This document shows, piece after piece, positions 1 through 8,417 of a stretch of 64,000 nt of DNA. Location: NCBI RefSeq assembly GCF_001536285.1, contig NZ_FAOZ01000010.1:124001-188000 (forward strand), read 5' to 3'. This DNA is from Parafrankia irregularis (GTDB lineage Bacteria > Actinomycetota > Actinomycetes > Frankiales > Frankiaceae). A program made the translations under genes and the position numbers. Numbering within the stretch: position 1 is the stretch's first letter; every line of letters begins with the position of its first letter. The notes below the pieces were generated by a model, which was not told the origin of the DNA, did no database searches, and saw nothing but the letters and a program-made list of their open reading frames with translations.

Positions 1-667
1 TCACGGCGCGGGTGGCACGTTCGGGATCCAGCTTCCAGGTCACCGTCAGCCGCTCGTAGGACGGGACGTTCCAGAAGACGTCCAGCATCGCGGCGGCCAG
101 CTCGGCCTCCTCGTCCGGCCAGTCCACGGCGGCGTCGGAGACGGCGGCGATGAGCGCGCGGCGCCGGCGTTCGTCGATGTCGGCGAAGGTCGGATCCTCC
201 GGCGGCGGCTGGGCCACCGGGAAGGAGGACAGGTAGGCGAACATCCGCCCGACGACGTCGCCGAACTCCTCCAGCCGGAGCCCTTCGAGGTCGACCCCGG
301 CCTCCTGCTCCAGGCGACGCATCACCGCGTCGCGCAGGCGCCGTTCGTTGGAGAAGTAGCGGTACACGGTGCTCTCGTTCACCTGGGCGCGGCGCGCCAC
401 CGCCCGGATGGTGAGGGCTCCCCAGTCCCAGGTCGGAAAACCGTGGACCATCTCGGTCGCCGCGGCCAGGATGCGATCCCGCGTCACCGCGGCCTGCTGG
501 CGGCGCAGCGGGCTCTCGTAGTGACGGCGACCGCCCGCGCCCCGGGCCCCCTCCGCCCGCTGCTCTGCCGACTGCTCCGCCGGCTGCTCCGACGGCTGCT
601 CTGCCGACTGCTCCGACGGCTGCTCTGCCGGCTGTTCCGACGGCCGTTCTGCCTCAGGCCCATCCAC
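1..667 (-). CDS. TetR-family transcriptional regulator (3' end off window)
   Basis: Reads leftward and runs off the left edge, so the C-terminus is missing. The translated strand contains a TetR DNA-binding domain: a helix beginning RDRILAAATEMV, then TIRAVARRAQVNESTVYRYF, whose last residues are the typical recognition helix. No conserved ligand-domain signature was recognised. No ATG lies in frame upstream; the candidate starts are GTG at 667 or GTG at 706, and 667 is a guess. Before the DNA-binding domain is an unusual low-complexity tract of about 30 residues built from four-residue units such as PSEQ and PAEQ, encoded by a 12-bp tandem repeat. If translation starts downstream of this tract the repeat would be untranslated. 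Target genes are unknown. Confidence 0.8.
   Translation of the reverse strand, partial: MDGPEAERPSEQPAEQPSEQSAEQPSEQPAEQSAEQRAEGARGAGGRRHYESPLRRQQAAVTRDRILAAATEMVHGFPTWDWGALTIRAVARRAQVNESTVYRYFSNERRLRDAVMRRLEQEAGVDLEGLRLEEFGDVVGRMFAYLSSFPVAQPPPEDPTFADIDERRRRALIAAVSDAAVDWPDEEAELAAAMLDVFWNVPSYERLTVTWKLDPERATRAV
556..650. repeat. 12-bp tandem repeat in the regulator's N-terminal region
   Basis: About eight imperfect copies of a 12-bp unit of the type CGGCTGCTCCGA. Read on the minus strand in the frame of the TetR gene they encode (S/A)EQ(P/S) repeats. Because the unit is a multiple of three, copy-number changes would alter length without a frameshift. Confidence 0.85.
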
Positions 668-800
668 GGTCAACGACCACCAGATCCTTCCGCGGCGTCG
701 CGTCACCGGCCGATGCCGGTCGAACCCGTACGCGGCTTCCTGCCATCGGAGGAGATGATGCCGGATCGGCCGCGGTGCGCGCGCATCCCTGCAGGTGAGA

Positions 801-1862
801 TCACGGCTGGCCGGCTGCCTCCGCGTCGAGGTCGCGGAACGCCGTCGCGTAGCGCCCCACCAGTGCCAGGGAGACGTCGTGGCGCTGCCAGCCGTCGGTG
901 CCCAGCGTCGACAGCCAGATCGCGAGGCCGTAGGCGGCGCTGGCCCGGTAGCCGCGCCAGGCCGACTCCCAGGACGGACGGGCGTCCGCCGGCAGGTCGA
1001 GCGCGTCGAGGTAATGCCGCAGCAGGTCGGTCTCGTGGTCCCGCCGGTCCGGCGTCGTCAGCGCGCCCATCAGGAAGTAGCCGACGTCCTGGGACCAGCC
1101 ACCGCGCCGGACGACCTGCCAGTCGAGGAAGCCCACGTCGTCACCGGGCAGGACGTAGGTGTTGCCGATGTGGGCGTCGGCGTGCAGCAGGGTCGGCGTC
1201 TCCTGCCCGACCGCGGCCACGTAGCGCGCCCACAGGTCGACGATGCCGTCGGCGCCGTACCGCGCAACCTCGGCGGGGAGCTGGCCGTCGGCCCGGTCGA
1301 GGCCGGTCGGGATGCGTGATCGCAGGCCGCCGGCGAAACCGTCCGTCGGCTCCCAGGTCCGCACCCAGGCGAGAGCGGGCTGGGTCGCCGCGTCGAAGTC
1401 CCAGTAGTGGCTGTGCAGCCGGGCCAGCCCGCGCAGCCCGGCCGCGGCCTGGTCGACCGTCAGGGGACGGGTCGCGTCCCGCGGGTCGGCGCCCCGCAGC
1501 GTGACGTCCTCCATCACGAGGAGCCAGTCGAGGCCGGGGCGGTCGACCAACGCCCGGTAGACGAGCGGGTGGTCGACGGGTAAGGGAACCTCGGAGGCGA
1601 ACAGGTCCACCTCGTTGAAGAGATTCCCGTTACGGCTGTGCACCAGCCGGTGCTCGCCCTCGGCCTTCAGGAACACCCGGCGAGGGCCCGACCCGGCGGC
1701 GAAGTCCAGCTCGAACCGCGCCCGCCGGTTGGTGCCGTCGTCACGCAGAACGAGGTGGACGTCGCCGACCCGCGCGCCGGGGTGATGACGCGCGAGCGCG
1801 GCCGTCATCCACTGCGGGGTCACCTCGTCCCAGTCGGCGGGAACTGTCAACGGTTGTGACAT
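801..1862 (-). CDS. Aminoglycoside phosphotransferase/EcKL-like kinase-fold protein
   Basis: 353 residues with a kinase-like fold of the APH/choline-kinase type, predicted to phosphorylate a small hydroxylated molecule in the cytoplasm. The C-terminal lobe shows the Brenner motif LLHADAHIGNTY (catalytic Asp, Mg-binding Asn) and the following VGFLDWQ, where Asp takes the DFG-like metal role. LLVMEDV is the hinge-like strand. The start at ATG 1862 is chosen because AGAAGG precedes it at good spacing; a longer frame upstream to about 2039 has no such site and low-complexity sequence. In related actinobacteria such kinases sit among CoA-dependent catabolic genes, but the substrate cannot be named. 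Transcribed toward the TetR gene, divergent from the esterase. Confidence 0.8.
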   Translation of the reverse strand: MSQPLTVPADWDEVTPQWMTAALARHHPGARVGDVHLVLRDDGTNRRARFELDFAAGSGPRRVFLKAEGEHRLVHSRNGNLFNEVDLFASEVPLPVDHPLVYRALVDRPGLDWLLVMEDVTLRGADPRDATRPLTVDQAAAGLRGLARLHSHYWDFDAATQPALAWVRTWEPTDGFAGGLRSRIPTGLDRADGQLPAEVARYGADGIVDLWARYVAAVGQETPTLLHADAHIGNTYVLPGDDVGFLDWQVVRRGGWSQDVGYFLMGALTTPDRRDHETDLLRHYLDALDLPADARPSWESAWRGYRASAAYGLAIWLSTLGTDGWQRHDVSLALVGRYATAFRDLDAEAAGQP

Positions 1863-2130
1863 GGCCTGGCCCTTCTCATCCGTGGCGGCTGCGTTCCCAG
1901 CCGCTGCGTTCCCGGCGGCTGCGCACGATCGCGGGCCCACCGCGCCAGGATGCCACCCCAGGGCCCGCCGCCGACCGGCCGTCGCCGTGCCCGAGCCTCG
2001 TCCAGGACGCAGCATCGCGCGATTCATGCAACATCTCATGGTCTAATTCGAGCACGGATTCCGGCCCGGGAACAGAAATGCGACACCGGGAGTCAGCGAG
2101 AGGTCGCACTGCCGGTACCGCGGCACCGCG

Positions 2131-2216
2131 TCGCGGCGGTTCCGCGGCGCCGGGGTTCCGCGTCGCGGCGGTTCCGCGGTGCCGGGGTTACATCGCGGCG
2201 GTTCCGCGGTGCCGCG
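2131..2216. repeat. Tandem repeat of about 30 bp in the divergent gap
   Basis: Three consecutive copies beginning TCGCGGCGGTTCCGCGG, of about 32, 30 and 24 bp, lie upstream of the esterase gene. The core GCGGTTCCGCGG is nearly palindromic and recurs in the perfect 36-bp palindrome near 22.07 kb. No promoter could be assigned in this gap (1863-2285). Confidence 0.75.
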
Positions 2217-2285
2217 TCGCGGGTGGCCGTGACCGCCGGAGCCCTGGAGGACGCACGGGCGCCGAATTGCTGGCAGTGTGGCGCC

Positions 2286-3320
2286 ATGAGCACTCGGGCG
2301 GTCGGACCTGACGAGCTGCCGCCAGCGTTGCACGTCCCCGAGCGAGTCGTGCCGGTGCCGGCGAGCGTGAGCCCCGAGGCGCAGGCGATGCTGGGGCTGG
2401 GGGTACTTACCCCCGCGACGCGGTGGCCCGCGCTCGACGACGTCGACGGCTGGCGCCGGGTGATCACCGAACGCGACCAGGCCGCGCTCGCCGCGGCCGG
2501 GGCCTCCCCGCTCCCGGCAGGTACCGAGGTCCGCGACATCGACCTCGGCGACTTCCCCGTCTACGAGATCGCCCCGGTCGGGGCGGCGGGCGACGACCGG
2601 CGGGTCTATCTCGACTTCCACGGTGGTGGCTTCGTGCAGGGCGGTGGCGCGGTCTGCCGGGCACGGACGTACAACACATCGCAGTGGATCGGTGCCCGGG
2701 TGTGGTCCGTCGACTACCGCATGCCGCCCGATCACCCATACCCAGCCGCGGTCACCGACTGCGTCACCGCCTACCGGGCGCTGCTTGATCAGTACCGGCC
2801 GCAGGACGTGGTCCTCGGCGGATCCTCCGCCGGTGCCTCACTCGTCGCGAGCACGATTCTGCGCGCCCGCGACGAGGGCCTGCCGCTACCGGCCGCAGCG
2901 GTGATGAACACGCCGGTCGTCGACCTCGGCACCTGGGGCGACACCTTCCACACCAACCACGGGATCGACTCCATCCTGGACCGGGACCTCGTGCAGGCCC
3001 TCCTGCTCTACGCCGGCGGCCACGACCTGCGCGATCCCTACCTCTCGCCGCTTCACGGCGATCTGGCCAAGGGCTTCCCACCGACCATCCTGCTCAGCGG
3101 GACCCGCGATCTCCTGCTGTCGGACACGGTGCGCTTCCATCGGGCGCTGCTGCGGGCCGGCCTCGAGGCCGAGCTGCATGTCTTCGAGGCCGCGGGGCAC
3201 GGGGGCTTCCTCGGAACCGCCCCGGAGGACCGGGAGCGACTCGCCCAGATGCGGCAGTTCGCGGAATCCGCCTGGGCCCGCGGCCAACAGGACCGGCGAC
3301 CGCGACCGCCACAGCCGTAG
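2286..3320 (+). CDS. Alpha/beta hydrolase, hormone-sensitive-lipase type
   Basis: 344 residues, a cytoplasmic esterase of the HSL/acetyl-hydrolase family. The oxyanion motif HGGGF follows VYLDF, the nucleophile elbow is GGSSAG (Ser catalytic), and the C-terminal TRDLLLSD and EAAGHGGF segments supply the Asp and His. This family hydrolyses short acyl esters of small alcohols; the native substrate is not evident. ATG 2286 places a normal N-terminal cap before the core; upstream frame sequence is the tandem repeat and was excluded. The gene ends 13 bp from the convergent glycerophosphodiesterase gene, so little room remains for a terminator. Confidence 0.88.
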   Translation: MSTRAVGPDELPPALHVPERVVPVPASVSPEAQAMLGLGVLTPATRWPALDDVDGWRRVITERDQAALAAAGASPLPAGTEVRDIDLGDFPVYEIAPVGAAGDDRRVYLDFHGGGFVQGGGAVCRARTYNTSQWIGARVWSVDYRMPPDHPYPAAVTDCVTAYRALLDQYRPQDVVLGGSSAGASLVASTILRARDEGLPLPAAAVMNTPVVDLGTWGDTFHTNHGIDSILDRDLVQALLLYAGGHDLRDPYLSPLHGDLAKGFPPTILLSGTRDLLLSDTVRFHRALLRAGLEAELHVFEAAGHGGFLGTAPEDRERLAQMRQFAESAWARGQQDRRPRPPQP

Positions 3321-3333
3321 AACCACCCGCCGC

Positions 3334-4146
3334 CTAGTTGGACCCCCACCACTGGCCGCGGCTGACCAGATGGGCTTTCAGTATCTCCGGGTAGTCGGTG
3401 ATCAGCCCCTGGACGCCCAGATCCAGCAGCCTTTCCATCTCGTCGGTGTCGTTGATCGTCCAGGCATGCACCGGTACGCCGAGCCGTGTCGCGCAGCGCA
3501 CGAAGCGCGCGTCGCATACGGGCACACCACGGAAGGCCGTCGGGACCTGCACGACATCGGCCCTCCCGCGCAGCCGCCCACGTTGGGCGGCCGCAGGCAA
3601 CAGGCTCTGCAGGCGCAGGGACCCGACAGTCCTGGTCCCACCGCCGACGCAGAGGTTCTCGCCGAGCAGACTGCGCACCTGGCGGATCGTGGCGTCCCGG
3701 AAGGAGGTGACACACACCCTGCTCACGGCGTTCGCCCGCCGGATGACGTCAACGGTGGGAGCCACGGCGCCCGGCTCCTTGATGTCGATGTTCAGGCGGA
3801 TGTCGGGCCACCGGTCGAGCAGCTGGTCCAGCCGCGGGATCTCCTGGTCCGCCTCCGTGCCCGGCTCGTGGGCGTTCCCGGGCGAGCGGAGCCTGATCCC
3901 GGCCGCCTCCCGGCAGGTCAGCGAACTGATCGGCCCGGTCGAGTCCGTCACCCTGTCGAGGGTCTCGTCGTGCAGGAGCAGCACCACCCCGTCGCTCGTT
4001 GCCCGGACGTCGGTCTCGAGGTACCGGTAGCCGAGCCCGACCGCGTTCTCGAAGGCGGGCCAGGAGTTCTCCGGCCAGCTCCCCCTGCCCCCGCGGTGCG
4101 CGAACGGGATGGGGCCCGGATGATCCAGAAACTCCAGATGCCGCAC
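3334..4146 (-). CDS. Glycerophosphodiester phosphodiesterase family protein
   Basis: 270 residues. GDPD-family TIM barrel hydrolysing glycerophosphodiesters to sn-glycerol-3-phosphate and an alcohol, using a divalent metal. N-terminal AHRGG with PENSWPAF supplies catalytic His-Arg and the Glu-Asn metal ligands; ETDVRATSDG and LLHD give further Glu, Asp and His residues. LNIDIKEP and GVQGLITDYP are typical later barrel strands. The start is GTG 4146, preceded by GGAAGGGAGA. No signal peptide, so intracellular. Same strand and 37 bp downstream of the TetR gene, so probably co-transcribed with it. Confidence 0.9.
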   Translation of the reverse strand: MRHLEFLDHPGPIPFAHRGGRGSWPENSWPAFENAVGLGYRYLETDVRATSDGVVLLLHDETLDRVTDSTGPISSLTCREAAGIRLRSPGNAHEPGTEADQEIPRLDQLLDRWPDIRLNIDIKEPGAVAPTVDVIRRANAVSRVCVTSFRDATIRQVRSLLGENLCVGGGTRTVGSLRLQSLLPAAAQRGRLRGRADVVQVPTAFRGVPVCDARFVRCATRLGVPVHAWTINDTDEMERLLDLGVQGLITDYPEILKAHLVSRGQWWGSN

Positions 4147-4183
4147 TGAATCTCCCTTCCTGCCGGCCGGGTGGCCTGGGCTG

Positions 4184-4765
4184 TCAGGCCGAGGCGGGCG
4201 GCCCGAGGTAGGCAAGCAGATCGTCCACCAGGTCGGACGGATCCGCGCGGCCCTTGCCGGCAGCGGCGAGGTGACCGGCGAGCGCGAGGTCGACAGCACC
4301 GTGGGCGAGCGCGAGCAGTAGCGCGGTCAGCCGTTCGGGATCCCCTGCCGGCAGCTGACCGGCCTGTTGGGCCTGGGCGACCGCCGACACGAACGCCGAT
4401 CGGGTCGCGGCCGCCGCCTCGCCCAGCTCCGCGGAGCCTCTGGTCCACGCCCCGTAGACGAGCTTGAACCGGGCCGGATGCGCCAGCGCCCAGGCGACGT
4501 AGGCATGCATGATCGATCGGACCACGCCGCCCGGCGGCTGCGGCCCGGCCAGCCGATCGTGGACGGCCCGGCCCTGGCCGGCGAGCTCCCGGGCCGCCAC
4601 GGCGGCCAGCAGCGCCTCCTTGTCGGCGAAGTGCTTGTAGGGCGCGTTGTGCGAGACCCCGGCCCGGCGCCCGACCTCGCGCAGGGTCACCGCGCCTGGG
4701 CCGCCCTCGTCGAGGAGCGCGACAGCGGCGGCGACCAGCGCCTCCCCCGTTTCACCCGCAGCCAT
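4184..4765 (-). CDS. TetR-family regulator, probably controlling the divergent lipoprotein gene
   Basis: 193 residues. The N-terminal DNA-binding domain contains VTLREVGRRAGVSHNAPYKH followed by FADKEALL; the C-terminal half (HPARFKLVYGAW onward) resembles the WHG/TetR_C_33-type ligand domain. ATG 4765 is preferred over upstream frame extension because family members start just before the first helix. Two near-identical inverted repeats lie in the gap before the divergent lipoprotein gene and are the obvious operators, implying autoregulation plus control of the neighbour. The effector is unknown. Confidence 0.88.
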   Translation of the reverse strand: MAAGETGEALVAAAVALLDEGGPGAVTLREVGRRAGVSHNAPYKHFADKEALLAAVAARELAGQGRAVHDRLAGPQPPGGVVRSIMHAYVAWALAHPARFKLVYGAWTRGSAELGEAAAATRSAFVSAVAQAQQAGQLPAGDPERLTALLLALAHGAVDLALAGHLAAAGKGRADPSDLVDDLLAYLGPPASA

Positions 4766-4804
4766 GCTCACCCGCAGCCATACCGCAAGCATAGGACGCA
4801 TCCA

Positions 4805-4821
4805 GGTTGACGCCGTCAACC
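4805..4821. promoter_or_regulatory. Inverted repeat, putative TetR operator 1
   Basis: GGTTGACGCCGTCAACC, a perfect 7-bp inverted repeat around a 3-bp centre, between the divergent TetR and lipoprotein genes. Its centre is 29 bp from that of operator 2. Confidence 0.75.
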
Positions 4822-4829
4822 ACAATCAT

Positions 4830-4854
4830 CTAAGGTTGACAGCGTCAACCTTAG
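4830..4854. promoter_or_regulatory. Inverted repeat, putative TetR operator 2 abutting the lipoprotein start
   Basis: Perfect 11-bp arms CTAAGGTTGAC and GTCAACCTTAG around AGC. The core is the same as operator 1. The arm ends directly before the first ATG (4855) of the lipoprotein frame, so either that mRNA is leaderless or the true start is the internal ATG at 4930. Confidence 0.78.
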
Positions 4855-5535
4855 ATGCCGGAACTACCGCACCCGAGGTTCTTCCCACTACTTCCCCGAA
4901 AGGCGCTGCCTGCCGTGCCGGCGAAATGGATGTTCCGATCACCAACGCTTCTCGCCACCCTGCTGGGAACCCTTGTCATTGCCACTCTGTCCGGCTGCGC
5001 CGGCACTTCCGGCCCAGCCGAGGAGGAATCCAGCCCACACACGACGTCAGCTCGGGCGACCGGGGCCCCGGAAGGTCAGCCCGGCGTCGTTCCGCAGCGG
5101 ACGCTGGATTTCTTTCGCGCGATGGAACGGCGCGAGACGGCGACCATGGAGGCGATGCTGGCGCCCGACGCCACCTGGCGGGTCGCGATGAGCTTCTCGG
5201 GTGATCGGGCGGACCAGTCGTACTTCGGCGACCGGGCGGCGGCCCTGGCCAACCTCCGGCAGATCTCCACCATGGTGAGCACGGTCCGATTCGTCGACAC
5301 CCGGGTGAGCGTCACCGGCGACGGGGCGACATCGTTCATGCAGGCCAACGGCGACTTCGTCACGGCCGCCGGAAAACCGTACCGGAACACGTATGTCTTC
5401 CGCCTCGACTGGCGAAACGGCCTGATCACCCAGGTGGAGGAATACACGAACCCGATCACGATCTGCGCGAGCTTCGGCCTGCCACTGTGCGTTCCCGATG
5501 ATTCCGGCGCCCAGCAGTCACCGGCCGCCGGCTGA
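4855..5535 (+). CDS. Lipoprotein with SnoaL/NTF2-like domain
   Basis: 226 residues from the first ATG. From Met26 (4930) there is a canonical lipoprotein signal: FRSPTLLATLLGTLVIA then LSGC, with Cys as lipid anchor, so the protein is extracytoplasmic and membrane-attached. The mature part has a single cone-shaped NTF2/SnoaL-like domain (LDFFRAMERRETATMEAMLA, then VRFVDTRVSVTGDGA and RLDWRNGLITQVEEYTNP). No catalytic residues can be assigned; such domains may bind ligands or act as cyclases or hydrolases. No good ribosome-binding site precedes either start. Its promoter overlaps two putative TetR operators, so it is probably induced by the ligand of the divergent regulator. Confidence 0.82.
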   Translation: MPELPHPRFFPLLPRKALPAVPAKWMFRSPTLLATLLGTLVIATLSGCAGTSGPAEEESSPHTTSARATGAPEGQPGVVPQRTLDFFRAMERRETATMEAMLAPDATWRVAMSFSGDRADQSYFGDRAAALANLRQISTMVSTVRFVDTRVSVTGDGATSFMQANGDFVTAAGKPYRNTYVFRLDWRNGLITQVEEYTNPITICASFGLPLCVPDDSGAQQSPAAG

Positions 5536-5560
5536 ACCCGGCGGTTCGAGGCGGCGGTTC

Positions 5561-5608
5561 GAGAGTTGAGGATTGGTCGTTCCGACAACCGCAATCCTCG
5601 GCTCTTGC
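5561..5608 (-). repeat. Conserved intergenic palindromic element, copy 1
   Basis: Imperfect long hairpin with arms GAGAGTTGAGGATTGG and CCGCAATCCTCGGCTCTTGC. In the minus orientation it matches copies at about 23.1 and 31.1 kb, including the leader CTGCTGCCGAGCAAGA shared with copy 2. Arm differences from the other copies include G-T pairs. It lies between two convergent genes and may also serve as a terminator. Confidence 0.8.
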
Positions 5609-5765
5609 TCGGCAGCAGCGACCGAGAACTCGGCCTGGCAAGGGTCAGAAGCAGCCGCAGTGGCGTGCGCCATGACCGCAACAGGCGTTCGGCTTCGCTC
5701 CAGCAGGTCACGTCGGCCGACCGCAGCGCGCGTCCGCGCCGCCACAGAGGACGTCCACGGCGCCC

Positions 5766-6560
5766 TCACCGACCTGCTCGACTGTGCTCGCGCCGTCGAA
5801 CCTCCGAGGCCGCAACGTTCCCTGCTCCGGCGCTGATCCGGGCCGTGGCCGCGGCGACCAGGGCGTCAAGCCGTCTCGCATGGGCCCCCCGCCAGAACAC
5901 GCGCCCGCACCCGGCGCAGCGCGTGAACCGCGTCGCGGTCCGCCGGGTGCCCGGCGCCAGCTCGTCCAGCACCTGCTCCCTGGTCGCCGGCCGCAGCCAC
6001 GCGCCGCAGGACAGGCAGCGGGTGAAGGGTGCCAACGGCGGCGCGAACCGTGTCAGGACGTCACGCACCTGCTCGTCGGGCAGCTGGCCGCGCACGTAGG
6101 CGCCCCGTGGGAGAGCCCGCCGCAGCAGGAGGCCACGGTCGCGTGTCAGCAGTACCCGGTGCTCGCGCCGGGCCCACGCGACCAGGTCGTCATCCGCCGC
6201 GTCGTTGCGGTAGGCCACGTCCAGTCCGAGCAGGCGCAGCCGGCGCGCCAGCGCACCGAGGTGGACGTCGAGGAGGAACCGCGGGTCGACCAGAAGCTGC
6301 GGACGTGACAGCGGCATGACCCGCACGACCTCGTCGGGAGCAGGACGGTAGGACGGGACGAGAGCCGTCCCGTCGCACCGCCGCAAGGCGCCGACCTCGG
6401 TCAGCGGCACGCCGACGGACTGTACGACGTGCCCGAGCGACGCATGCGGATCGGCGGGCAGGCCGCGGATCACGCCGTGCACGCAGGCCCGGCGCCCGGA
6501 CGCGTACAGCAGCGGACGCAGCTCCTCGGCGACTTCCAGCACGACCACGACGCAAGGCAT
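5766..6560 (-). CDS. Mut7-C RNase-domain protein with ubiquitin-like N-terminus
   Basis: 264 residues. The C-terminal half is a Mut7-C (DUF82) PIN-like domain: FLLDVHLGALARRLRLLGLD, then LLTRDRGLL carrying conserved acidic residues, and two Cys pairs (CLSCG and CAGCG) forming a zinc ribbon. The N-terminal part resembles the Mut7-C ubiquitin-like domain (VVQSVGVPLTEVG). Family members are thought to be nucleases acting on RNA; the substrate is unproved. It lies 22 bp downstream of a TetR gene on the same strand, so it may be co-transcribed. The start at 6560 is the longest available and lacks a strong ribosome-binding site. Confidence 0.85.
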   Translation of the reverse strand: MPCVVVVLEVAEELRPLLYASGRRACVHGVIRGLPADPHASLGHVVQSVGVPLTEVGALRRCDGTALVPSYRPAPDEVVRVMPLSRPQLLVDPRFLLDVHLGALARRLRLLGLDVAYRNDAADDDLVAWARREHRVLLTRDRGLLLRRALPRGAYVRGQLPDEQVRDVLTRFAPPLAPFTRCLSCGAWLRPATREQVLDELAPGTRRTATRFTRCAGCGRVFWRGAHARRLDALVAAATARISAGAGNVAASEVRRREHSRAGR

Positions 6561-6582
6561 ACCCGGTGGGCGTCGCGGCCGT

Positions 6583-7185
6583 TCACTCCTCGGGCGGGCC
6601 CGCCCGGCGGGCCTCCAGGCGGGCCACCAGGCGGGTCATCGCGGCGGTGGCCTCCTCGTGGGCGGTGTCGTGGCCGGCCGCCCGGTCGGCGACGACCGCG
6701 AACGCGAGGCCCTGGACGGCGGCGGTGACCAGCGCGGGCGGGAAGTCGTCCAGGTCGAGTCCGTACTCGCCGAGGATCGACGTCATGGCCTCCATCTGCA
6801 TCCGCCGCAGTTCGCGCGCCACCCGGCCGACCTCCGTCCGCAGCGCCGGCCGATGGTTCGCGGCCGCGACGAACTCCACGGTCAGCCCGGTTCCGCGTGG
6901 GTCGGAGACCAGCTCCCACCAGGCACCCAGCGGCTGTGGGGAGGTCAGTGCCGCTTCCGTCCGCGCCAGGGTCTCCTCCGCGCGCCGCCGCAGGACCGCG
7001 ACGAACAGATCGTCGATCGTCGCGAAGTAGTAGTGCAGGAGCGGCGCGGTGATCTCGGCGCGGGCGGCGACGCTGCGGGAGCTGACCGCCGCGTAACCCT
7101 CCGCCAGCATGATCTCCTCGGTCACGTCGAGGAGCCGGGTGACCTTCTCCGCGGTCGCCGCCCGGCGTCGGCGGGGCTCGGCCAT
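6583..7185 (-). CDS. TetR-family regulator
   Basis: 200 residues. The DNA-binding domain is at residues about 10-55: VTRLLDVTEEIMLAEGYAAV, then SVAARAEITAPLLHYYFATI. It shares style and probable C-terminal fold with the TetR at 17302 (both have HYYF/YYYF recognition helices, PQPL-W linkers and NHR segments), so the two are paralogues. ATG 7185 is chosen for its GGAGGTGG site; a longer frame to 7242 lacks one. Divergent from the mycofactocin-type SDR, the likely target, across a 294-bp gap with a sigma-70-like promoter. Confidence 0.88.
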   Translation of the reverse strand: MAEPRRRRAATAEKVTRLLDVTEEIMLAEGYAAVSSRSVAARAEITAPLLHYYFATIDDLFVAVLRRRAEETLARTEAALTSPQPLGAWWELVSDPRGTGLTVEFVAAANHRPALRTEVGRVARELRRMQMEAMTSILGEYGLDLDDFPPALVTAAVQGLAFAVVADRAAGHDTAHEEATAAMTRLVARLEARRAGPPEE

Positions 7186-7398
7186 GCACCCCACCTCCAG
7201 GACAGGTCGTCCGGCTCCGGGCGCCGGCGGACGTCCCATCATGACGGATCCGCCCGTTCGGGAGCCGGTTCCGTGGCCGCGGCGTGACCTGGGCGACAGC
7301 GGCTATGGCCGGCGACCGGCTCGCGAATCGGACCGGCCCGTCGGGCCGAGCGGGTCCGTCGAACCCGTGCACGCGACCTTCGCGGCCCGGCGATTTGG

Positions 7399-7427
7399 TT
7401 GACATGGGCCACCGGCAAAGTTAGAAC
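7399..7427 (+). promoter_or_regulatory. Putative sigma-70-type promoter for the SDR gene
   Basis: TTGACA (7399-7404), a 17-bp spacer and TAGAAC (7422-7427), about 50 bp before the SDR start. An AAC...GTT inverted half-site pair overlaps the -10 region and could be an operator for the divergent TetR. Confidence 0.6.
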
Positions 7428-7479
7428 GACTGTTAAAAATCCAGACACAGCACGACACGGCGGGACTCAGGGAGAAGTG

Positions 7480-8295
7480 ATGGGAAAGCTTGACGGCAAG
7501 GTCGCCTTCATCACCGGTGCAGCCCGCGGCCAGGGCCGTAGCCACGCGCTGCGGTTGGCGCAGGAGGGCGCCGACATCATCGCCGTGGACCTCTGCGGCC
7601 CGGTGCGCTCGGTCGCCTACCCGATGCCCACGCTGGACGACCTGCAGCAGACCGCGAAGGACGTCGAGGCCCTCGGCCGGCGGGTCGTCGCGCGCCAGGC
7701 CGACGTCCGGGACTTCGCCGGGCTGGAGGCGGCGTTCAAGGAGGGCGTGGCCGAGCTCGGCCCGGTCCAGCTCGTCGTCGCCAACGCCGGGATCGGCGCC
7801 GGCGGTGTCGCCACCGACGATGAGCAGTGGGAGGACGTCGTCGCGGTCAACCTGACCGGGGTGTGGAACACCGGCCGGGTCGCGATCCCGCAGATGCTGG
7901 AGCTGAACCAGGGCGGGTCGATCGTCCTGACCAGCTCCACCGGCGGCCTGGTCGGCGTCGGCATCCCCACCGCCGGGTTCCTCGGCTACACCGCCGCCAA
8001 GCACGGCGTCATCGGCCTGATGCGGTCGTGGGCGAACTTCCTCGCGCCGTTCAACATCCGGGTGAACAGCGTCGCCCCGACCGCTGTGCGCACGCCGATG
8101 GCCGGTGACGGGAACCTGCAGAAGATCCTCGAGCACGCCCCGCAGCTGGCCAACGCGCTCACCAACGCGATGCCGGTCGACCTGGTCGAGCCGATCGACG
8201 TCTCCAACGCCGTCGCCTGGCTGGTGTCGGAGGACGCGCGGTACATCACCGGCACGGTCGTCCCCGTCGACGCGGGCCTGCTCAACAAGCGGTAG
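7480..8295 (+). CDS. Mycofactocin-coupled SDR-family oxidoreductase
   Basis: 271 residues. Classical SDR with the TITGAARGQGRSHA-type glycine-rich loop (here ITGAARGQGRSHALRLA), the VDLC strand, NAGIG, catalytic Ser in TSSTGG and YTAAK (Tyr/Lys). The GQGRSHA loop and the insertion after VDLC are hallmarks of the mycofactocin-dependent subfamily, in which NAD is bound non-exchangeably and mycofactocin is the presumed electron acceptor. It probably oxidises a secondary alcohol. ATG 7480 follows GGGAGAAG. Mycofactocin biosynthesis genes are not in this window. The last codons and stop are within a 17-bp tandem duplication continuing into the gap. Confidence 0.9.
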   Translation: MGKLDGKVAFITGAARGQGRSHALRLAQEGADIIAVDLCGPVRSVAYPMPTLDDLQQTAKDVEALGRRVVARQADVRDFAGLEAAFKEGVAELGPVQLVVANAGIGAGGVATDDEQWEDVVAVNLTGVWNTGRVAIPQMLELNQGGSIVLTSSTGGLVGVGIPTAGFLGYTAAKHGVIGLMRSWANFLAPFNIRVNSVAPTAVRTPMAGDGNLQKILEHAPQLANALTNAMPVDLVEPIDVSNAVAWLVSEDARYITGTVVPVDAGLLNKR

Positions 8296-8321
8296 CACCT
8301 CCGGAGCGGTAGCACCTCCCC
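8288..8321. repeat. 17-bp tandem duplication across a stop codon
   Basis: Two copies of AGCGGTAGCACCTCC plus two bases lie head-to-tail, the first containing the SDR stop codon. Looks like a local slippage duplication. Confidence 0.7.
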
Positions 8322-8417
8322 GCCGCCGAGGCGGTGAGCACCCAGGCTCAGGACGTACTCGGGTGGCAGCCTGCGGGCCATGGCCGGTTCGCGGCTGCCA
8401 CTCAGCCTGACGTCATG

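Noticed and set aside
7415-7440. KstR-type operator before the mycofactocin-type SDR
   Set aside because: AAC and GTT half-sites are present but spaced by four instead of two bases.
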